DNA from: Nicotiana tabacum
Lineage: Eukaryota; Streptophyta; Magnoliopsida; Solanales; Solanaceae
Direction: 5' to 3'
Assembly (NCBI RefSeq): GCF_000715075.1
Contig: NC_134082.1
Location: 141,720,948 to 141,784,947 of the forward strand
DNA: 64,000 nucleotides
Of the stretch, positions 43,306-54,838 are shown one piece after another. Numbering within the stretch: position 1 is the stretch's first letter; the number at the start of each line of letters is the position of its first letter. A program made the translations under genes and the position numbers. The notes beneath the pieces were generated by a model. That model was not told the DNA's origin and did not search any database. It saw nothing but the letters and a program-made list of their open reading frames with translations.

Positions 43306-43595
43306 TTACTTTGTGACTACGGGATGATATCCCGGGAGATCCCCCTGCTTGTTTACTTTCCGACTATGGATCGGTATTCTGGTAGATCCGCTTGCACAAT
43401 TGTAATTGGGACTACGGGATAGCACCCGGTAGATTCCCCATAATCGATATTTATTTTTGGGACTACGGATTTGGTATTCCGGGAGTTCCCCTTGCACATT
43501 TATGATTTGGACTACAGGACGATATCCAAGGAGATCCTCTGGACATTTACGTTTGGGACTACGGGACGATATCCTGGGAGACCCCCTGTTGTTAT
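43306..43595. repeat. tandem GGGACTACGG repeat in the chromovirus B 5' LTR
   Basis: About six units of 45-55 bases with GGGACTACGGGAC and GGGAGATCCCC, corresponding to 10378-10615 and 58665-58950. Confidence 0.85.
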
Positions 43596-44225
43596 TTCTG
43601 TGCATTGAATTAGGTTTTTTCTGTGATTTTATTCGTTATAGACTGTTAGCATTCTTATTATATTGTCGTATTCCATACTATTTTACCTCACATATATATT
43701 TATATAACCAGTAGGGCCCTGACCTTCTTCATCACTACTCGACTGAGGTTAGGCTTGGCACTTACTGGGTACTAATGTGGTGTACTCATGCCCTTTTCTG
43801 CACATATTTTTCGTGTGCAGATCCAGGTTATTCGGCTCAGCTATACTTCCAGTGAGGCGAGGCGATTTTCAGAGACTTTGAGGTATATCTGCCATATCCG
43901 CAGACCGAGGAGTCCCTCTCTATTCTTCCTTCTAACTTTAGCTCTCTTGTATTTACTTTTGTTTAGACATTCTAGAGTTAGAACACTTATAGTTATTCAA
44001 CAGCTTGTGATTTTATGAGATTCCGGGTTTTGGGAGTTGATTCGGTTTGAGAGTTTATATTTATATATGCCAAGCGGCATCTTAAACATTTTATTTATGT
44101 TTTATCCTCAGTTGATGGCTAGTTTTATCTTTTGTTTTCTTTTTCCGCAAATTGTTAGGCTTACCTAGTCGTAGAGGCTAGGTGCCGTCACGACAGTTTA
44201 CGGAGGACGAACTTGGGTCGTGACA

Positions 44226-44243
44226 AGTTTGTATCAAAGCTCT
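44226..44243 (+). promoter_or_regulatory. primer-binding site of chromovirus B (initiator Met tRNA)
   Basis: AGTTTGTATCAAAGCTC follows the LTR end. It differs by small changes from TGGTATCAGAGC, the site used by this group. Confidence 0.75.
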
Positions 44244-44427
44244 AGGTTCATATGAGTCATGAATCATAAGACAGTTTAGTAGAGTCTCACGGATCGGTAC
44301 GGAGACGTCTGTACTTATCTACGAGAGGCTATGTAACTGTTAGGAAAATTTTACTTCATTTGATTTCCTTGTCGTGCGAGATTTTTAATATCACAATTAT
44401 AAACTTTTGTCCTCTATTCTCTCACAG

Positions 44428-45740
44428 ATGGTGAGGACACGTGCTACTGGAGATGACCAGGCACCCACGCCCCCTAGTAGAGCTGCAAGAGGTCGAGGCC
44501 GAGGACGCGCCCGTGGTGCAGCCAGAGCACCCGCACAAGCTACCACAGAGGAGCCACTAGTAGCTCCAGCCGGAGTCCAGGCACCTGATACGCCTACTAC
44601 TACTACTACTATTTCAGCTCTTTATGAGACTCTTGCACAGTTCGTGAGCATGTACACCACCCTAGCTCGGGCAGGGTTGATTCCCCTTGCTGTAGCCACA
44701 TCCTAGGCCGGGGAGGAGCACAGACTTCCGCCGCCCGCACTCCTGAGCAGCGGGTCCAGGTTGATCAGGTCCTAGAGGTTATACCGGAACCGCCTGCAGT
44801 CCCAGTTCAGCCCGAGGATAGAGAAGCGGCTTCAAAGGATGAGCAGCGGAGACTTAAGAGGTTCAAGAAGTATAAGCCTCCTGTATTTAGTGGTTTAGCA
44901 TCAGATGATCCCCTGGGACTTTTGTAGGAGTGTTACCGTATCCTCCGTACTATAGGTATATCAGGATCGAGTGGGGTTTTTTTCACTGCCTTCTAGCTTC
45001 GAGGAGAAGCCTACCAGTGGTGGCGTACTTTTGAGTTGGACAGCCTAGCTGAGGCAGCATCCCTTACTTGTACTCAGTTTTCAGATATATTCTTGAGAGG
45101 GTTTGTCCCTAAGAGCCTTAGGAAGCGTGGCGTATAGAGTTTGAGCATTTGAGCCAAGGCACTATGACTGTTTCGGAGTATGTTGTCTGTTTCACTAACT
45201 TAGTGAGGTATGCACCAGCCTTGGTTTCTACAGTTCGTGAGAGAGTTCTCCCATTTATTGAGGGGCTTATTCCTAGCATCATGTCTAGCATAGCTCGTGA
45301 GTTGGAGATGGATATTTCTTATCAGTTAGGAGAGTAAAGGGTATGCATGCTCGGGATAGAGAGGAGAGGGAGACCAAGAGGTCTCGAGAGTCGGGCCATT
45401 ATTCTGGTACCCGTGCTCCAGCTGCTGTTCATCATGGTAGAGGTTATATGAGTCATCCCGTTCATTCAGCTCTTCCAGCAGCTAGTGGTATTCCAGCTCC
45501 TCCTAGACCTTAGGAGCCTTACTATTCACCTTTAGTATCTAGTACGCCTCCTACACGGGGTGCTTTCAGTGGTCAGTCCAGTAGACCTGGCCCGAGCCAG
45601 TCACAACCGCCACATCTTCCCAAAGATTGTTTTGAGTGTGGTGACACATGCCATATGGTGAGGGATTGCCCTAGACTTAGGAGGGGTGCACCTCCATGGA
45701 CTTCTCAGCCACTGCGTGCCCCGTAGAGTTCTCAGGCTAT
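44428..45740 (+). pseudogene. chromovirus B gag
   Basis: The ATG at 44428 opens MVRTRATGDDQAPTPP, followed by an arginine- and glycine-rich stretch (RGRGRGRARG). After a break at 44706, frames carry LKRFKKYKPPVFSGLASDDP (44850-44910), WWRTFELDSLAEAASLT (45019-45070), MTVSEYVVCFTNLVRYAP (45163-45215) and the zinc knuckle CFECGDTCHMVRDCP (45629-45673), with all C-C-H-C ligands kept. Stops and frameshifts lie near 44706, 44927, 45000, 45137, 45336 and 45510. The chosen ATG agrees with the conserved MVRTR start of this family rather than the upstream one at 44407. Confidence 0.85.
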
Positions 45741-46290
45741 GATTACAGCACCAGTTGCTACCCCACCTACTCATCCAGCTAGAGGTGGAGGTTGGGGAGG
45801 TAGAGGTCTCCCTAAAGGGGGAGGCCAGGCCATATATTTTGCCCTACCTGACCGTACTGAGGTTGTCACCTCCGATTCTGTCATCACAGGTATTGTCGTG
45901 GTTTGTCATATAGATGTATCGATTTTTTTCGATCCAAGCTCCACTTATTCTTATGTGTTTTCTTATTTTGCCCCATATGTGGGCGTATCTCAGGATTCTT
46001 TGAGTTCCCTTATTTATCTTTGTACTCCTACGGGGGATTCTTTTGTTGCATGTTTATGGGTTGTGTTTGGTTGCTCTTAGTAGTTTTGAGACCAGAGCCA
46101 ATTTATTATTGTTCAGCATGATAGATTTTGATGTTATCTTGGGCATGGACTGGTTGTCACCCCATTATGCTATTCTTGACTATCACGCCAAAACTGTGAC
46201 GCTGGATATGCCAAGTGTACCGCGAGTTGAGTGGAGAAATACCTTAGATCACACTCCCAGTAGAGTTATTTCTTTCCTTAAAACTTAGTG
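45740..46290 (+). pseudogene. chromovirus B aspartic protease
   Basis: The frame from 45739 carries FFDPSSTYSYVFSYFAPY (45925-45980), where the active-site glycine is serine (D-P-S). A frame change near 46080 leads to MIDFDVILGMDWLSPHYAIL (46120-46180), the second conserved block. The changed triad suggests no activity. Confidence 0.8.
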
Positions 46291-46291
46291 A

Positions 46292-47200
46292 ATGGTTAAG
46301 AAGGGGTGTCACGTGTATCTAGCCTATGTGAGAGATATTAGTGTTGATACCCCTACAGTTGATTCAGTCCCAGTAGTAGGGGACTTCCCTGATGTGTTTC
46401 CAGCTGATCTTCCGGGTATGCCACCCGACAGAGATATTGTTTTCGGCATTGATTTGTTGCCGGGCACTCAGCCCATTTTTATTCCTCCTTATCGTATAAC
46501 TCCTCCTGAGTTGAAGGAGTTGAAGGAGCAATTGCGGGTAAAAGGGTTTTTTTGGCTAAGTGTATCACCTTGGGGTGCTCCTATTTTATTTGTGAAGAAA
46601 AATGATGGTTCTATGTGTATTTACATTGATTATCGCTAGTTGAAAAAGGTTACAGTGAAGAACTTATATCCTTTTCCTTGTATTGATGATCTATTTGAGC
46701 AGTTGTAAGGTACACGAGTGTTTTCTAAGATTGACTTGTGTTCCTATTATCACCAGTTGAAGATTCAGGAGCCAGATATCCCGAAGACTGCTTTCAGGAC
46801 TCGGTATGGTCATTATGAGTTCCTTGTTATGTCATTTAGGCTGACCAATGCCCCAGCAGCCTTTATGAATTTGATGCACAGTATGTTCCGGCCATATCTT
46901 GACTCGTTCGTCATTGTCTTTATTGATGATATTCTGGTGTATTCCCGGAGTCGAGAAGATCATGAGCAACACCTGAGGACAGTGCTTCCAACTTTGAGAG
47001 AAAAGAAATTATATGAAAAGTTCTCAAAATGTGAGTTCTGGTTGGATTCCGTGGCATCCGAAGAAAGTGGAAGCAGTGCAGAGTTGGCCCAGACCATCCT
47101 CAACTATAGAGATCCGTAGTTTTCTTGGCTTTGTGGGTTATTACCATCGATTGTTGAGGGATTTTCATCTATTGTAGCACCTATGACCAGGCTGACCCAG
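46292..47200 (+). pseudogene. chromovirus B reverse transcriptase
   Basis: Segments carry DFPDVFPADLPGMPPDRDI (46381-46437), SPWGAPILFVKKNDGSM (46564-46615), [15 protein letters not shown] (46721-46765), [19 protein letters not shown] (46822-46880; the usual G of PFGLTNAP is R) and [15 protein letters not shown] (46918-46963), the active-site box with both aspartates present. Stops at 46637 and 46706 and a frameshift near 47040 break the frame. Confidence 0.87.
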
Positions 47201-47229
47201 AAGGGTGCTCCGTTCCAGTGGACGGAAGA

Positions 47230-47740
47230 GTGTGAGGCGAGCTTCTAGAGTCTGAAGACAGCTTTGACTACAGCCCTAGTCTTGATATTGCCTACAGGTT
47301 TGGATTTTATACTGTCTATTATGATGCCTCGAGGATTGGCCTTGGAGTGGTATTGATGCAGGACGGTAGGGTGATTGCCTACACATCTAGACAGTTGAAG
47401 GTACATGAAAAGAATTATCCTGTACATAATCTCGATTTAGCTGCTATTGTTCATGCCTTAAAGATCTGGCCCAATTATTTATACGGTGTTCCTTGTGAGA
47501 TTTATACTGATCACCGGAGTTTGCAGCATATGTTCAAGCAGAAGGATCTTAATTTGCGCCAGAGGAGGTGGTTAGAGTTGCTGAAGGACTATTGTATCAC
47601 TATCTTATACCACCCTAGTAAGGCCAATGTGGTGGCCGATTCTTTGAGTCGCCGGGCAGAGAGTTTGGGGAGTTTGTCTTATTTACCAGCAGCGGAGAGG
47701 CCCATGACGATGGATGTTCAGGCCTTAGCCAGCTAGTTTA
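47230..47740 (+). pseudogene. chromovirus B RNase H
   Basis: From 47347 the frame reads [40 protein letters not shown] (47455-47514) and [20 protein letters not shown] (47606-47665), the usual RNase H end. Upstream near 47320 the expected YYDAS start is present in another frame as [15 protein letters not shown] sequence. The 47347-47733 part is open. Confidence 0.82.
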
Positions 47741-47959
47741 TGAGATTGGATCTTTCGGAGCCCAGTCAGGTTCTAGCTTGTGTGATTTCTTGGTCTTCCT
47801 TGTTCGATCATATTTGAGAGCGTCAGTATGATGACCCTCATTTGCTTGTCCTCAAGGATAAGTTTTTGCATGGTGATGCCAGAGATGTGACCATTGGTGA
47901 TGACAGGGTATTAAGGATGTAGGGTCGGGTTTGTGTAACCAATGTTGATGGGCTTCGAT

Positions 47960-48915
47960 AGTTGATTCTAGAAGAGGCCCATAGTTCGCGATATTCCATC
48001 CATCCGGGTGCCGCGAAGATGTACCAAGATTTGAGACAGCACTATAGGTAGAGACAGATGAAGAAAGATATAGTTGGGTTTGTAGCTCGGTGCCTCAATT
48101 GTCAGCAGGTAAAGTATGAGCACCAGAGACAAGGTTGTTTGCTTTAGCAGATAGAGATTCCAGAGTGAAAATGGGAGCGGATCACCATGGACTTCGTAGT
48201 TGGACTTCCACAAACTTTGAGGAAGTTCAATGCCATTTGGGTGGTTGTGGATCGGCTGACCAAGTCTGCGCACTTCATTCCTGTGTGTACCACCTATTCT
48301 TCAGAGCGGTTGGTGGAGATTTATATCTAGGAAATTGTTCTTCTACATGGTATTCCAGTTTCCATAATTTCAGATAGAGGTGCACAGATTACATCACGGT
48401 TCTAGAGGGTCGTACATCATGAGTTGGGTACTCAGGTGGAGTTAAGCATAGCATTTCAACCCCGGACGTACGGACAGTCTAAGTGAACTATTCAGATTCT
48501 TGAGAATATGCTCCATGCGTGTGTGATGGAGTTTAGAGGGTCTTAAGATCAGTTCTTGCCACTGGCGGAGTTTGCCTACAATAATAGTTATCAGTCCACT
48601 ATTCAAATGGCACCATATGAGGCTTTGTATGGTAGGTGGTGTAGATCCCCGGTGGGTTCGTTTGAGTCGGGTGAGGCTAGATTATTGGGCACAGACTTGG
48701 TTCAGGATGCCTTGGAGAAGGTTAAGGTGATTCAGGATAGACTTCGCACAGCCCAGTCAGACAGAAAAGTTACGCGGACCGAAAGGTTCGTGATGTTTCT
48801 TATATGGTCGGAGAGCGGGTTACTTCGAGTTTCGCCTATGAAGGGCGTTATGAGGTTTGAGAAGAAGGGGAAATTGAGTCCGAGGTTTATTGGTCCTTTT
48901 GAGATATTGTGACGT
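47960..48915 (+). pseudogene. chromovirus B integrase
   Basis: The zinc-finger region is seen as HSSRYSIHPGAAKMYQDLRQ (47981-48040) and CLNCQQVKYEHQ (48091-48126). The core carries WERITMDFVVGLP (48174-48212) and SIISDRGAQITSRF (48361-48402). The glutamate block reads YGQSK and then a stop where the family has DGQSERTIQ, so the catalytic glutamate is lost. LAEFAYNNSYQSTIQMAPYE (48562-48621) and GPFEIL (48892-48909) follow. Several stops interrupt it. Confidence 0.85.
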
Positions 48916-48999
48916 GTTGGGGAAGTTGCTTATAAGCTTGCCTTACCTCCCAGCTTGGCAGGAGTTTACCCGGTATTTCATGTTTTGATGCTTCGGAAG

Positions 49000-49222
49000 T
49001 ATCACGGTGATCCGTCGCACGTGTTGGATTTCAGTTCAGTCTAGTTTGACAAAGATCTATCTTATCTTGAGGAGCCAGTGGCGATCTTGGACAGGCAGGT
49101 TTGAAAGCTAAGTCCAAAGAACATTGCATCAGTGAAGGTTCAGTGGCGTGGTCAGCCAGTCGAGGAGGCAACTTGGGAGACCGAGCAGGATATGCGCAGT
49201 CGTTACCCTTATATTTCACCAC
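49000..49222 (+). pseudogene. chromovirus B chromodomain tail
   Basis: ASVKVQWRGQPVEEATWETE (49126-49185) and QDMRSRYPY complete the integrase C-terminal chromodomain. The same sequence with few changes closes chromovirus A (8405-8490). Confidence 0.8.
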
Positions 49223-49266
49223 TCTAGGTATATCTCCATACTCATTCGAGGATAAATGAATATTTT

Positions 49267-49279
49267 AAGAGGGGGAGGA
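49267..49279 (+). promoter_or_regulatory. polypurine tract of chromovirus B
   Basis: AAGAGGGGGAGGA stands directly before the 3' LTR start (TATAACGACTCGG, with TG mutated to TA). Confidence 0.88.
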
Positions 49280-49306
49280 TATAACGACTCGGCTAGTTGT
49301 TTATCG
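49280..49306 (+). mobile_element. 3' LTR of chromovirus B, first 27 bases
   Basis: TATAACGACTCGGCTAG corresponds to TGTAACGACCAGGCCGG of the 5' LTR. Homology stops where Tat element B begins. Confidence 0.75.
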
Positions 49307-50014
49307 TGAAAATGGTAATAACAATTAAATTTGTAAATGGGACTCTAAAAATACGTGATCTATTTTTATTCTAGTTGTTAGAGCAGTTGATGCTAGGCGT
49401 ATGGAGTTTAATGGCGAAATACAAGTTAAAACGAGGCTGTAATCAAACCGAGGGGCTTGCTACCCAGGCTTCGGATTGATCGATGAAAGGCCTCGAGGTC
49501 GATACCCGGCTCGAGCTCGAGCTATCAAGGGTAACCGGGAAGGGGATAACAGTTAAGATATAATTAAAGAAGTCTCTTAATGGACAATATCAAGAAGTGA
49601 ATGAAGAACTAGTATAAAAGCAATAAATGTAAAGAGTAGCCTCGAGCGAGTAAGTTAGAGAGAAAGAGAGAGAGAGAGATTATTGATCTTCTAAAGAATA
49701 GTTGAGATCCCCCTTACAGAGTGTTAATGATTCCCCTTTTATAAGAGGGGGGAATCCAAACTTAGTACAAGATACGTTGAGTGTTAAAGGAAGTGGGATG
49801 AGACAGCGAACTAGCTTCATGACGTATACGTAGACCAATGTTAGGCTGCCCAGGTAGACTTAATCGGCTTCGGATGCATTCTTCGGAAGCCTCCCATACT
49901 CGTCTGGGTCTTAGCTAACATTATTCCTAGGCCGGATGTCGACAGATCTTGAGGGAAGTATTCGGCTCAAGGTCGCGAGCCTCCGAGGTGATCTCTTGAA
50001 GCACTTTGTCAACA
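49307..50014 (-). mobile_element. 3' LTR of Tat element B
   Basis: The minus strand starts TGTTGACAAAGTGC at 50014 and ends TTACCATTTTCA at 49307, 708 bases, preceded by a polypurine tract. A TATA-like GCTTTTATACTAG lies at about 49622-49610 on the minus strand. A (GA)n run lies at 49665-49678. Confidence 0.72.
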
Positions 50015-50018
50015 AGAA

Positions 50019-50036
50019 ATTGGTCCCCCCGATTTC
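50019..50036 (-). promoter_or_regulatory. polypurine tract of Tat element B
   Basis: The minus strand reads GAAATCGGGGGGACCA a few bases before the LTR start TGTTGACA. Confidence 0.72.
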
Positions 50037-50326
50037 ACCGTGCACAGATAGTCTCCGTATTTCTTAGAGAGAAGCGATAAGAAATGATTTTGACATCCCA
50101 CTCTGTGGGCTCCCACAATGACGTCGTGCTGATAATGCAACCCCTCATGAGTGCTGAAACGTTTCACCGTTTTGCTTTTTCAGGGCCGTTCGACGTGTCG
50201 TAATTCTTCATTATTCCGGGTCATAATGTTGCCATTGATTCATCTCCCACGAACGCATTGAATTTGCCTATTGTTACATTTTTCTAGGGTGATAATGGCA
50301 TCATCGGTTACCTTGCCCTTCTTCTC

Positions 50327-50334
50327 TATAAATA
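50327..50334 (+). promoter_or_regulatory. TATA box, likely promoter for the antisense ORF of Tat element B
   Basis: CTCTATAAATAGGGCG is a canonical plant TATA box on the plus strand, opposite to the element's own genes. It lies upstream of the coiled-coil ORF and outside the LTR. Inference: it drives the ORF. Confidence 0.6.
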
Positions 50335-50526
50335 GGGCGCCTTGTGGTTAGTTTTTCATCCAAGCATCCTCCGATATCTATCCTTTCCTCGTTTCTTGCT
50401 ATATTTATTCTTTGCTGTTTCGCCATGTTTGAGGCCCATGGCCTCAAGATTTTACGTCGACATCATGCGTGCTACGGCTTATCTCCTGGACCTTCTCTGG
50501 TTGAACGAAGTTGTGCTGCCTCGATG

Positions 50527-50562
50527 TTATTGTTGTTGTTGTTGTTGTTGCTATTGTTGCTG
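50527..50562. repeat. (TTG)n microsatellite
   Basis: A TTG run. The poly-Leu and poly-Asn ORFs through it are artefacts of the repeat. Confidence 0.9.
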
Positions 50563-52043
50563 ACTTTGTTAGCTAGGGGCGATAAAGCAGAGGACCAATT
50601 TCCTCTGACCCGAGGAAGTATTTGGTCACCACTGCTCGAGAGGGGGATCGAATTATACACCGCTGCTCACCCTCCTTCCTCGGCTTGGCATATTACACCC
50701 CCTTTGGATTCCTTGGGGTGTGGCGGCACTTTCTACTAGTTGTCGCCTCCTAGGCCGGGGCAACGTCTCAAGAAGTGGATTTATAATAGTAATACTGGTG
50801 GAGTTCATACTAGCCAGATTTTTCACCCAGCCACTTCTTGTCTCCTTTCGGCTTCTCCTTGGTCACTTTGCTCTTCTCCATCGCTTTCCTCTTCTATGTC
50901 CGCCCTTTTGAAGATGCCATTCCAGGAGGGTCGAGATGAGATTCTCGAGGGTATTGGGCTTGGAATATATTGTCTTTGAGGTCGCGCACCTAAGGAGGTG
51001 ATGCCGAAGATGCCGCTATTGAGGACACACTTTTGGGAATAAGCTAGATTCTTAGACTTTGTTGTATGCACACCCTTCTGCTTCTTTGTTTCTGTGTAAG
51101 GATCTCCTTGCGGGCTTTTGTAATCATATGTGAGAACCCCCCGAGGGCCGTTGTAAGCGAACATTTATGAATACAAAGATATTTTCTTGACTCCTGCCTT
51201 TAATACTTGTCGTATTTCTTTATGTTCGCGGAGGCGCCGAATGCATGATTATGTTTGTTGTTGCTGTACTGAACCCGAATGTGAATATTCCTTCCGGCCT
51301 TCGGTTGATGGAAACGGCTTCGCACAGGGTCTTTTGTGGTTCCTTGGATTCAACCCAAATAAGGTTGATAAAATCGGGCCACCGGGACCCAGACTTTGCG
51401 CGAAAATGAGAATAATGTTTTGGGTTTCGGGGTCGTGACTCACCAGTTGTGTTCCGTAATAACCTTTGAGACGAATTTGCTCGGGGACCCGTGGGCGGGG
51501 GCTGCTTTGCGATTTCTTGAAAGCAGTCTCCAAGCGAAGGCTTGCTCGTGCTCGGACCATCTGGAAGCGTGTTTTAGTGTGAGTAGCCTTACAGTTGTGT
51601 AGATAGATTCTAAAAAGGGGTTTGTCCGACCCTGGACGTCACCCGGAGCCAGATCCGTGCGGGCGACGTTCAAAGAAAAAAATGCTCATCTCTTTATAGC
51701 CTGGTTCCCTTTGACGGAGATCCTCAAAGTCGTGTGCCACCCTTGTGTTGGCGAAGGTGTTGTCGGCTCTCCGGAGCGCTGCCCTACTTTGACGGAGGTC
51801 CTCGAGGTCGGGTACCACCTCGAGGCTGGAGAGGATGCTATCGGTTGGTATTCCTAATCGGTTTTGAGGTAGGCGAATCGTCGCCGCCTTTCCCACATAT
51901 AATATGAGGTTGTTTCTGCCTTTTCAGGGATTTCCCCATCTTAGGCAATTGCCATTTTCTTTCCGTGCCATGTTTTTGGTATTAACACGCTTGTGCATCT
52001 TTTTGCCTCTTAGCTTTTCAACTTTGCAACCGCTACGTCGGCT
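50563..52043. other. putative leader or upstream exons of the Tat B antisense ORF, unresolved
   Basis: The sequence is mixed and includes several short open frames with no homology I recognise. It may hold 5' untranslated exons and introns between the TATA box and the coiled-coil exons. I cannot place splice sites here. Confidence 0.35.
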
Positions 52044-53670
52044 ATGCCGGGGTTAATCTGGCCGGGAGGGGAGAGTCCCCACCGGTCCTCTGGATCATCG
52101 AGGTCTGCTGACTTCATGATGCCTGTTGATTACGCCTTTCGTTGCTGTTGTCGAGGACAGCAGAGACCAGGCATGGACAAGTCACTTCGCCTGGGTGCTG
52201 ACTGCTAGTATTATACCTTAGGAAACCGTATTATTTATTGTAGAATGGAGCTATACTCTTAGGTGGTGCGCCCCATGCTTTACCATTTCTGCCTATGGCG
52301 AGAACGGATTTAGTAGTTGTGTCTTACTCCTTTCCTGCAGCAACTTCGTGGGTGCCAGGTGAAGTTCCCGATTTGCCTGACTGGGTCTGGAGGTTGGCAA
52401 CCCATTTGACTTGCGACGAGCATAGGTGGTAAGTTGTGTCCCGAGGCAATTGGGAAGCTAAATACCAAGGTATGTGCGTACGCTGCCTTTACCTTAGTCT
52501 CCGTATATCTGAGATGGCATTTTCCTCTTTCTTTTGTACTGACCTTGTCGTCATAGGTATCGAAAGGTCCCCAGGAGCGATGTTGTGCTCCTCCGGAGAG
52601 GGGGAGAAGCTGTTGGCTTCCGAGCCAAGTGACGATGGGGATAAACGGGATGTCCACTCACAGTGCGATGGAGCTTTTAGCGGGGCCAAACGGGTCTGTG
52701 TCTTCGAGGAGAAAACATTGCCTGAGCCTGTTGTTCCTGAAGTCTTCGGTTCTGGAACATTGGTTCCTCCTAGTGATCATGCTTCGATCGAGGTTGGTTC
52801 TTCCAGGGCCGATGGGGCTGGACCAACAAGAGTGTGCTCGGCCTTCGAGGAAGTCCGCCGGCTTCACTTTGCGGTGAGTTACGGCACAGTCCTCCCGTAT
52901 CTCGTGTCTTCCCTTCCTCATCAAGTTTGTCTTCTGTAGGCCCTTGATAGGCTCAAGTCCGAGCTGCTCCATCATGGGGTTAGGCTTCGGAAAGCTCTAG
53001 ATGAGGGTAGGTCCATTAGGCTCCTCTACGAGAAAAAGGAGGTTGAGTTGATGCACTGGCGATGTGAGGCGTACCGGAGCTCGAATTACGAGAGCTATTT
53101 GATGGAGCAAGTAATCCCTCATAGTACGCGTTTCACTTTTTAACCTTTAAGGTTAATCTTTTTACTTACCTCAGCTGCAGAAAAAGATGGAGGCTCTAGA
53201 GCACCTTAGGGGTGAAGCCGATAGGAATGACTGTGGAGAACTTAAGAGCTCAGGTGCAGGCTCAAGGTTCAGAAGAGAAGGGTGCCTTAGCTAAAGTTCC
53301 CGCCTTCGAGGCCCAAATCCTCTTGGCTTGTGACAATGCGAAGCTTGAGTCTGAACTCTCAAAGGTTAGGGTTGAAATCGTCGATTCTCGGGCTGAAGCA
53401 GCATTGAGTTGGACTAAGGCTGATCAGGAGATGGCAATTCATTTAAAGGACGCTATTGATGCCCAAGCCAAATTGAATAGGGCCCTCGATCGTGAAAAGA
53501 GGATCGAGGAATATGTTCGTTGCAGATCCCGAAGAGAGGTACTTGAAGAGATCGGCTCCAGGGGTTTTGTTCTCCTAGAAGAGCTGGGTCGAGCGAGGGA
53601 AGATGAGCGTGATGCTCGGTCACTTCTTGCCGACACCGCGGAGAGTGAAGATGGGGATGGTAGGTTGTAG
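52044..53670 (+). CDS. coiled-coil ORF of Tat element B, antisense to gag, apparently spliced
   Basis: Exons supported by continuous frame are 52557-52873 (starts after TCATAG), 52940-53110 and 53175-53670. Intron 1 (GTGAGT...TCTGTAG) and intron 2 (GTAATCC...CCTCAG) join in phase. Across them the protein reads VRRLHFA|ALDRLKSELL and SYLMEQ|LQKKMEALEHL. A one-base slip near 53215-53240 then shifts the frame to NLRAQVQAQ, continuing to KREKRIEEYVRCRSRREVLEE-like helix and an acidic end with stop at 53668. The protein is highly charged, with heptad-like coiled-coil character. A first exon with an ATG near 52044 (MPGLIWPGGES) is possible. The C terminus is shared with the remnant in Tat A (31550-31307). 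Function is unknown. Confidence 0.65.
52874..52939 (+). other. predicted intron 1 in the Tat B antisense ORF
   Basis: GTGAGTTACGG to a pyrimidine-rich CTTCTGTAG, 66 bases. It keeps the frame between LHFA and ALDRLKS. Confidence 0.6.
53111..53174 (+). other. predicted intron 2 in the Tat B antisense ORF
   Basis: GTAATCCCTC to TTTACTTACCTCAG, 64 bases. It joins SYLMEQ to LQKKMEAL in frame. An alternative acceptor lies 6 bases later (CTGCAG). Confidence 0.6.
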
Positions 53671-53964
53671 CCTTCTGAAGCAGAGCGTAGATTTTTCCAT
53701 TGTGTACGTGGTATTCGCATAGCACGTTTGTAGATGGAGAATGTACCATATGCATATGTAAATAAAAGAAAACCTGAAGCTTTATCTCTTATGTCTCCCT
53801 TTCTGATCTGCTTTTGACCATGCGGGCTGGTTTCGGAGTATAGCGAGAATCCTTAGATTCGTAATATGGTTCTGGAGCTCATCAGGCAGGCCCGGAGGCT
53901 CTTTCATGCTCGGTTAAATGAGGCTTTTAACGCAAGCTGGCATTAGAGCTCTTATGCTTTGCTC
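53671..53964. other. 3' flank of the Tat B antisense ORF
   Basis: The stretch after the stop includes AATAAA at 53760-53765, a possible polyadenylation signal for the plus-strand transcript. No gene is seen. Confidence 0.45.
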
Positions 53965-54345
53965 AACTGTTTTGGGTTTAGTCTCCGAGTCAGGTTTTGA
54001 CTCGAGCCTACTTGACCTTCAATCTTTTGTGCCTGCATGGGCGGACAATAATGGCTCTTACGCCTTGCCCTTGGGCATTTGTATTTTAACTATTTTGGGT
54101 TCAGTCTCCGAGTCGGGTTGCGACTCGAGCTTAATTGACCCTCAAGTTTTTTTTGTGCTAGAGACTATGGCTCTTATGTTGTGCCCTTAGGCATGTATAG
54201 TTAACTATTTTGGATCCAGTCTCTGAATCGGGTTACGACTCGAGCTCATTTAATCCTTCAGTTTTCAATTTTTTAAGCGGGCGACAGTGGCTCTTACGCT
54301 TTTGGTCGCTGCGACCTTTTAGTGTGTGGCCCTGAGGCTCGTTTG
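53965..54345. repeat. 126-bp tandem array, three units
   Basis: Three units start near 53970, 54095 and 54221 with AGTCTCCGAGTC(A/G)GG, then CGACTCGAGC and ATGGCTCTTACGC words. It lies in the noncoding part of Tat B. Confidence 0.85.
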
Positions 54346-54838
54346 GCTGGCGATAATGGCTCTTACGCTTTTGCTCATGGGCATATATAGGCTTTGTTTT
54401 CCTCTCGTTAAGGACTTTTGAAATGATTTTGCCTAACCCGTCGTCGGTTCGGGAGGAACCTCTATTTCAAGTCGTTAGCGGCAATGTTCGAGCACCTCGG
54501 AAGGTTTGGCTCGTAGGCTGAGTAGCTCAAAGCCTTGTGATTTGGAGCTAACATGGTCGAAGCTCATTTACCTATTGAGGGTAGCCTATTTTAACGGGTT
54601 CTTTTTGAAGTAGATTCGAAGTAATGGCCTGTGATTTTGCTAGCGACGGTCGGGCGTCCCCGAGTCGCGTTAATTTGGCTGGTGCACCCGTATTGACCGT
54701 AGTCATTTGTGTTTGGACGAAGCCATTTTTGATCCCAAGTGTGGTAGTTTAGGCATATACATCAAGGGTATGCCCTTTCGGGAGTCTTACAAATGCGACA
54801 TATAGCCTAAATTTTGGGATTGCGTTTTATGCCCGTGG

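Larger units (their letters stand above)
40245..44225 (+). mobile_element. 5' LTR of chromovirus B with an inserted MITE
   Basis: It starts TGTAACGACCAGGCCGG and ends TTGGGTCGTGACA, and the primer site follows. Without the MITE it is about 2.77 kb, close to the 2.68 kb LTR of chromovirus A. GATCGCG words cluster at 42160-42500. The GGGACTACGG array lies at 43306-43595. Confidence 0.9.

Noticed and set aside
50344..50739. Leucine-rich ORF, signal-peptide-like
   Set aside because: The leucine run comes from a (TTG)n microsatellite, and other frames give poly-Cys and poly-Asn.
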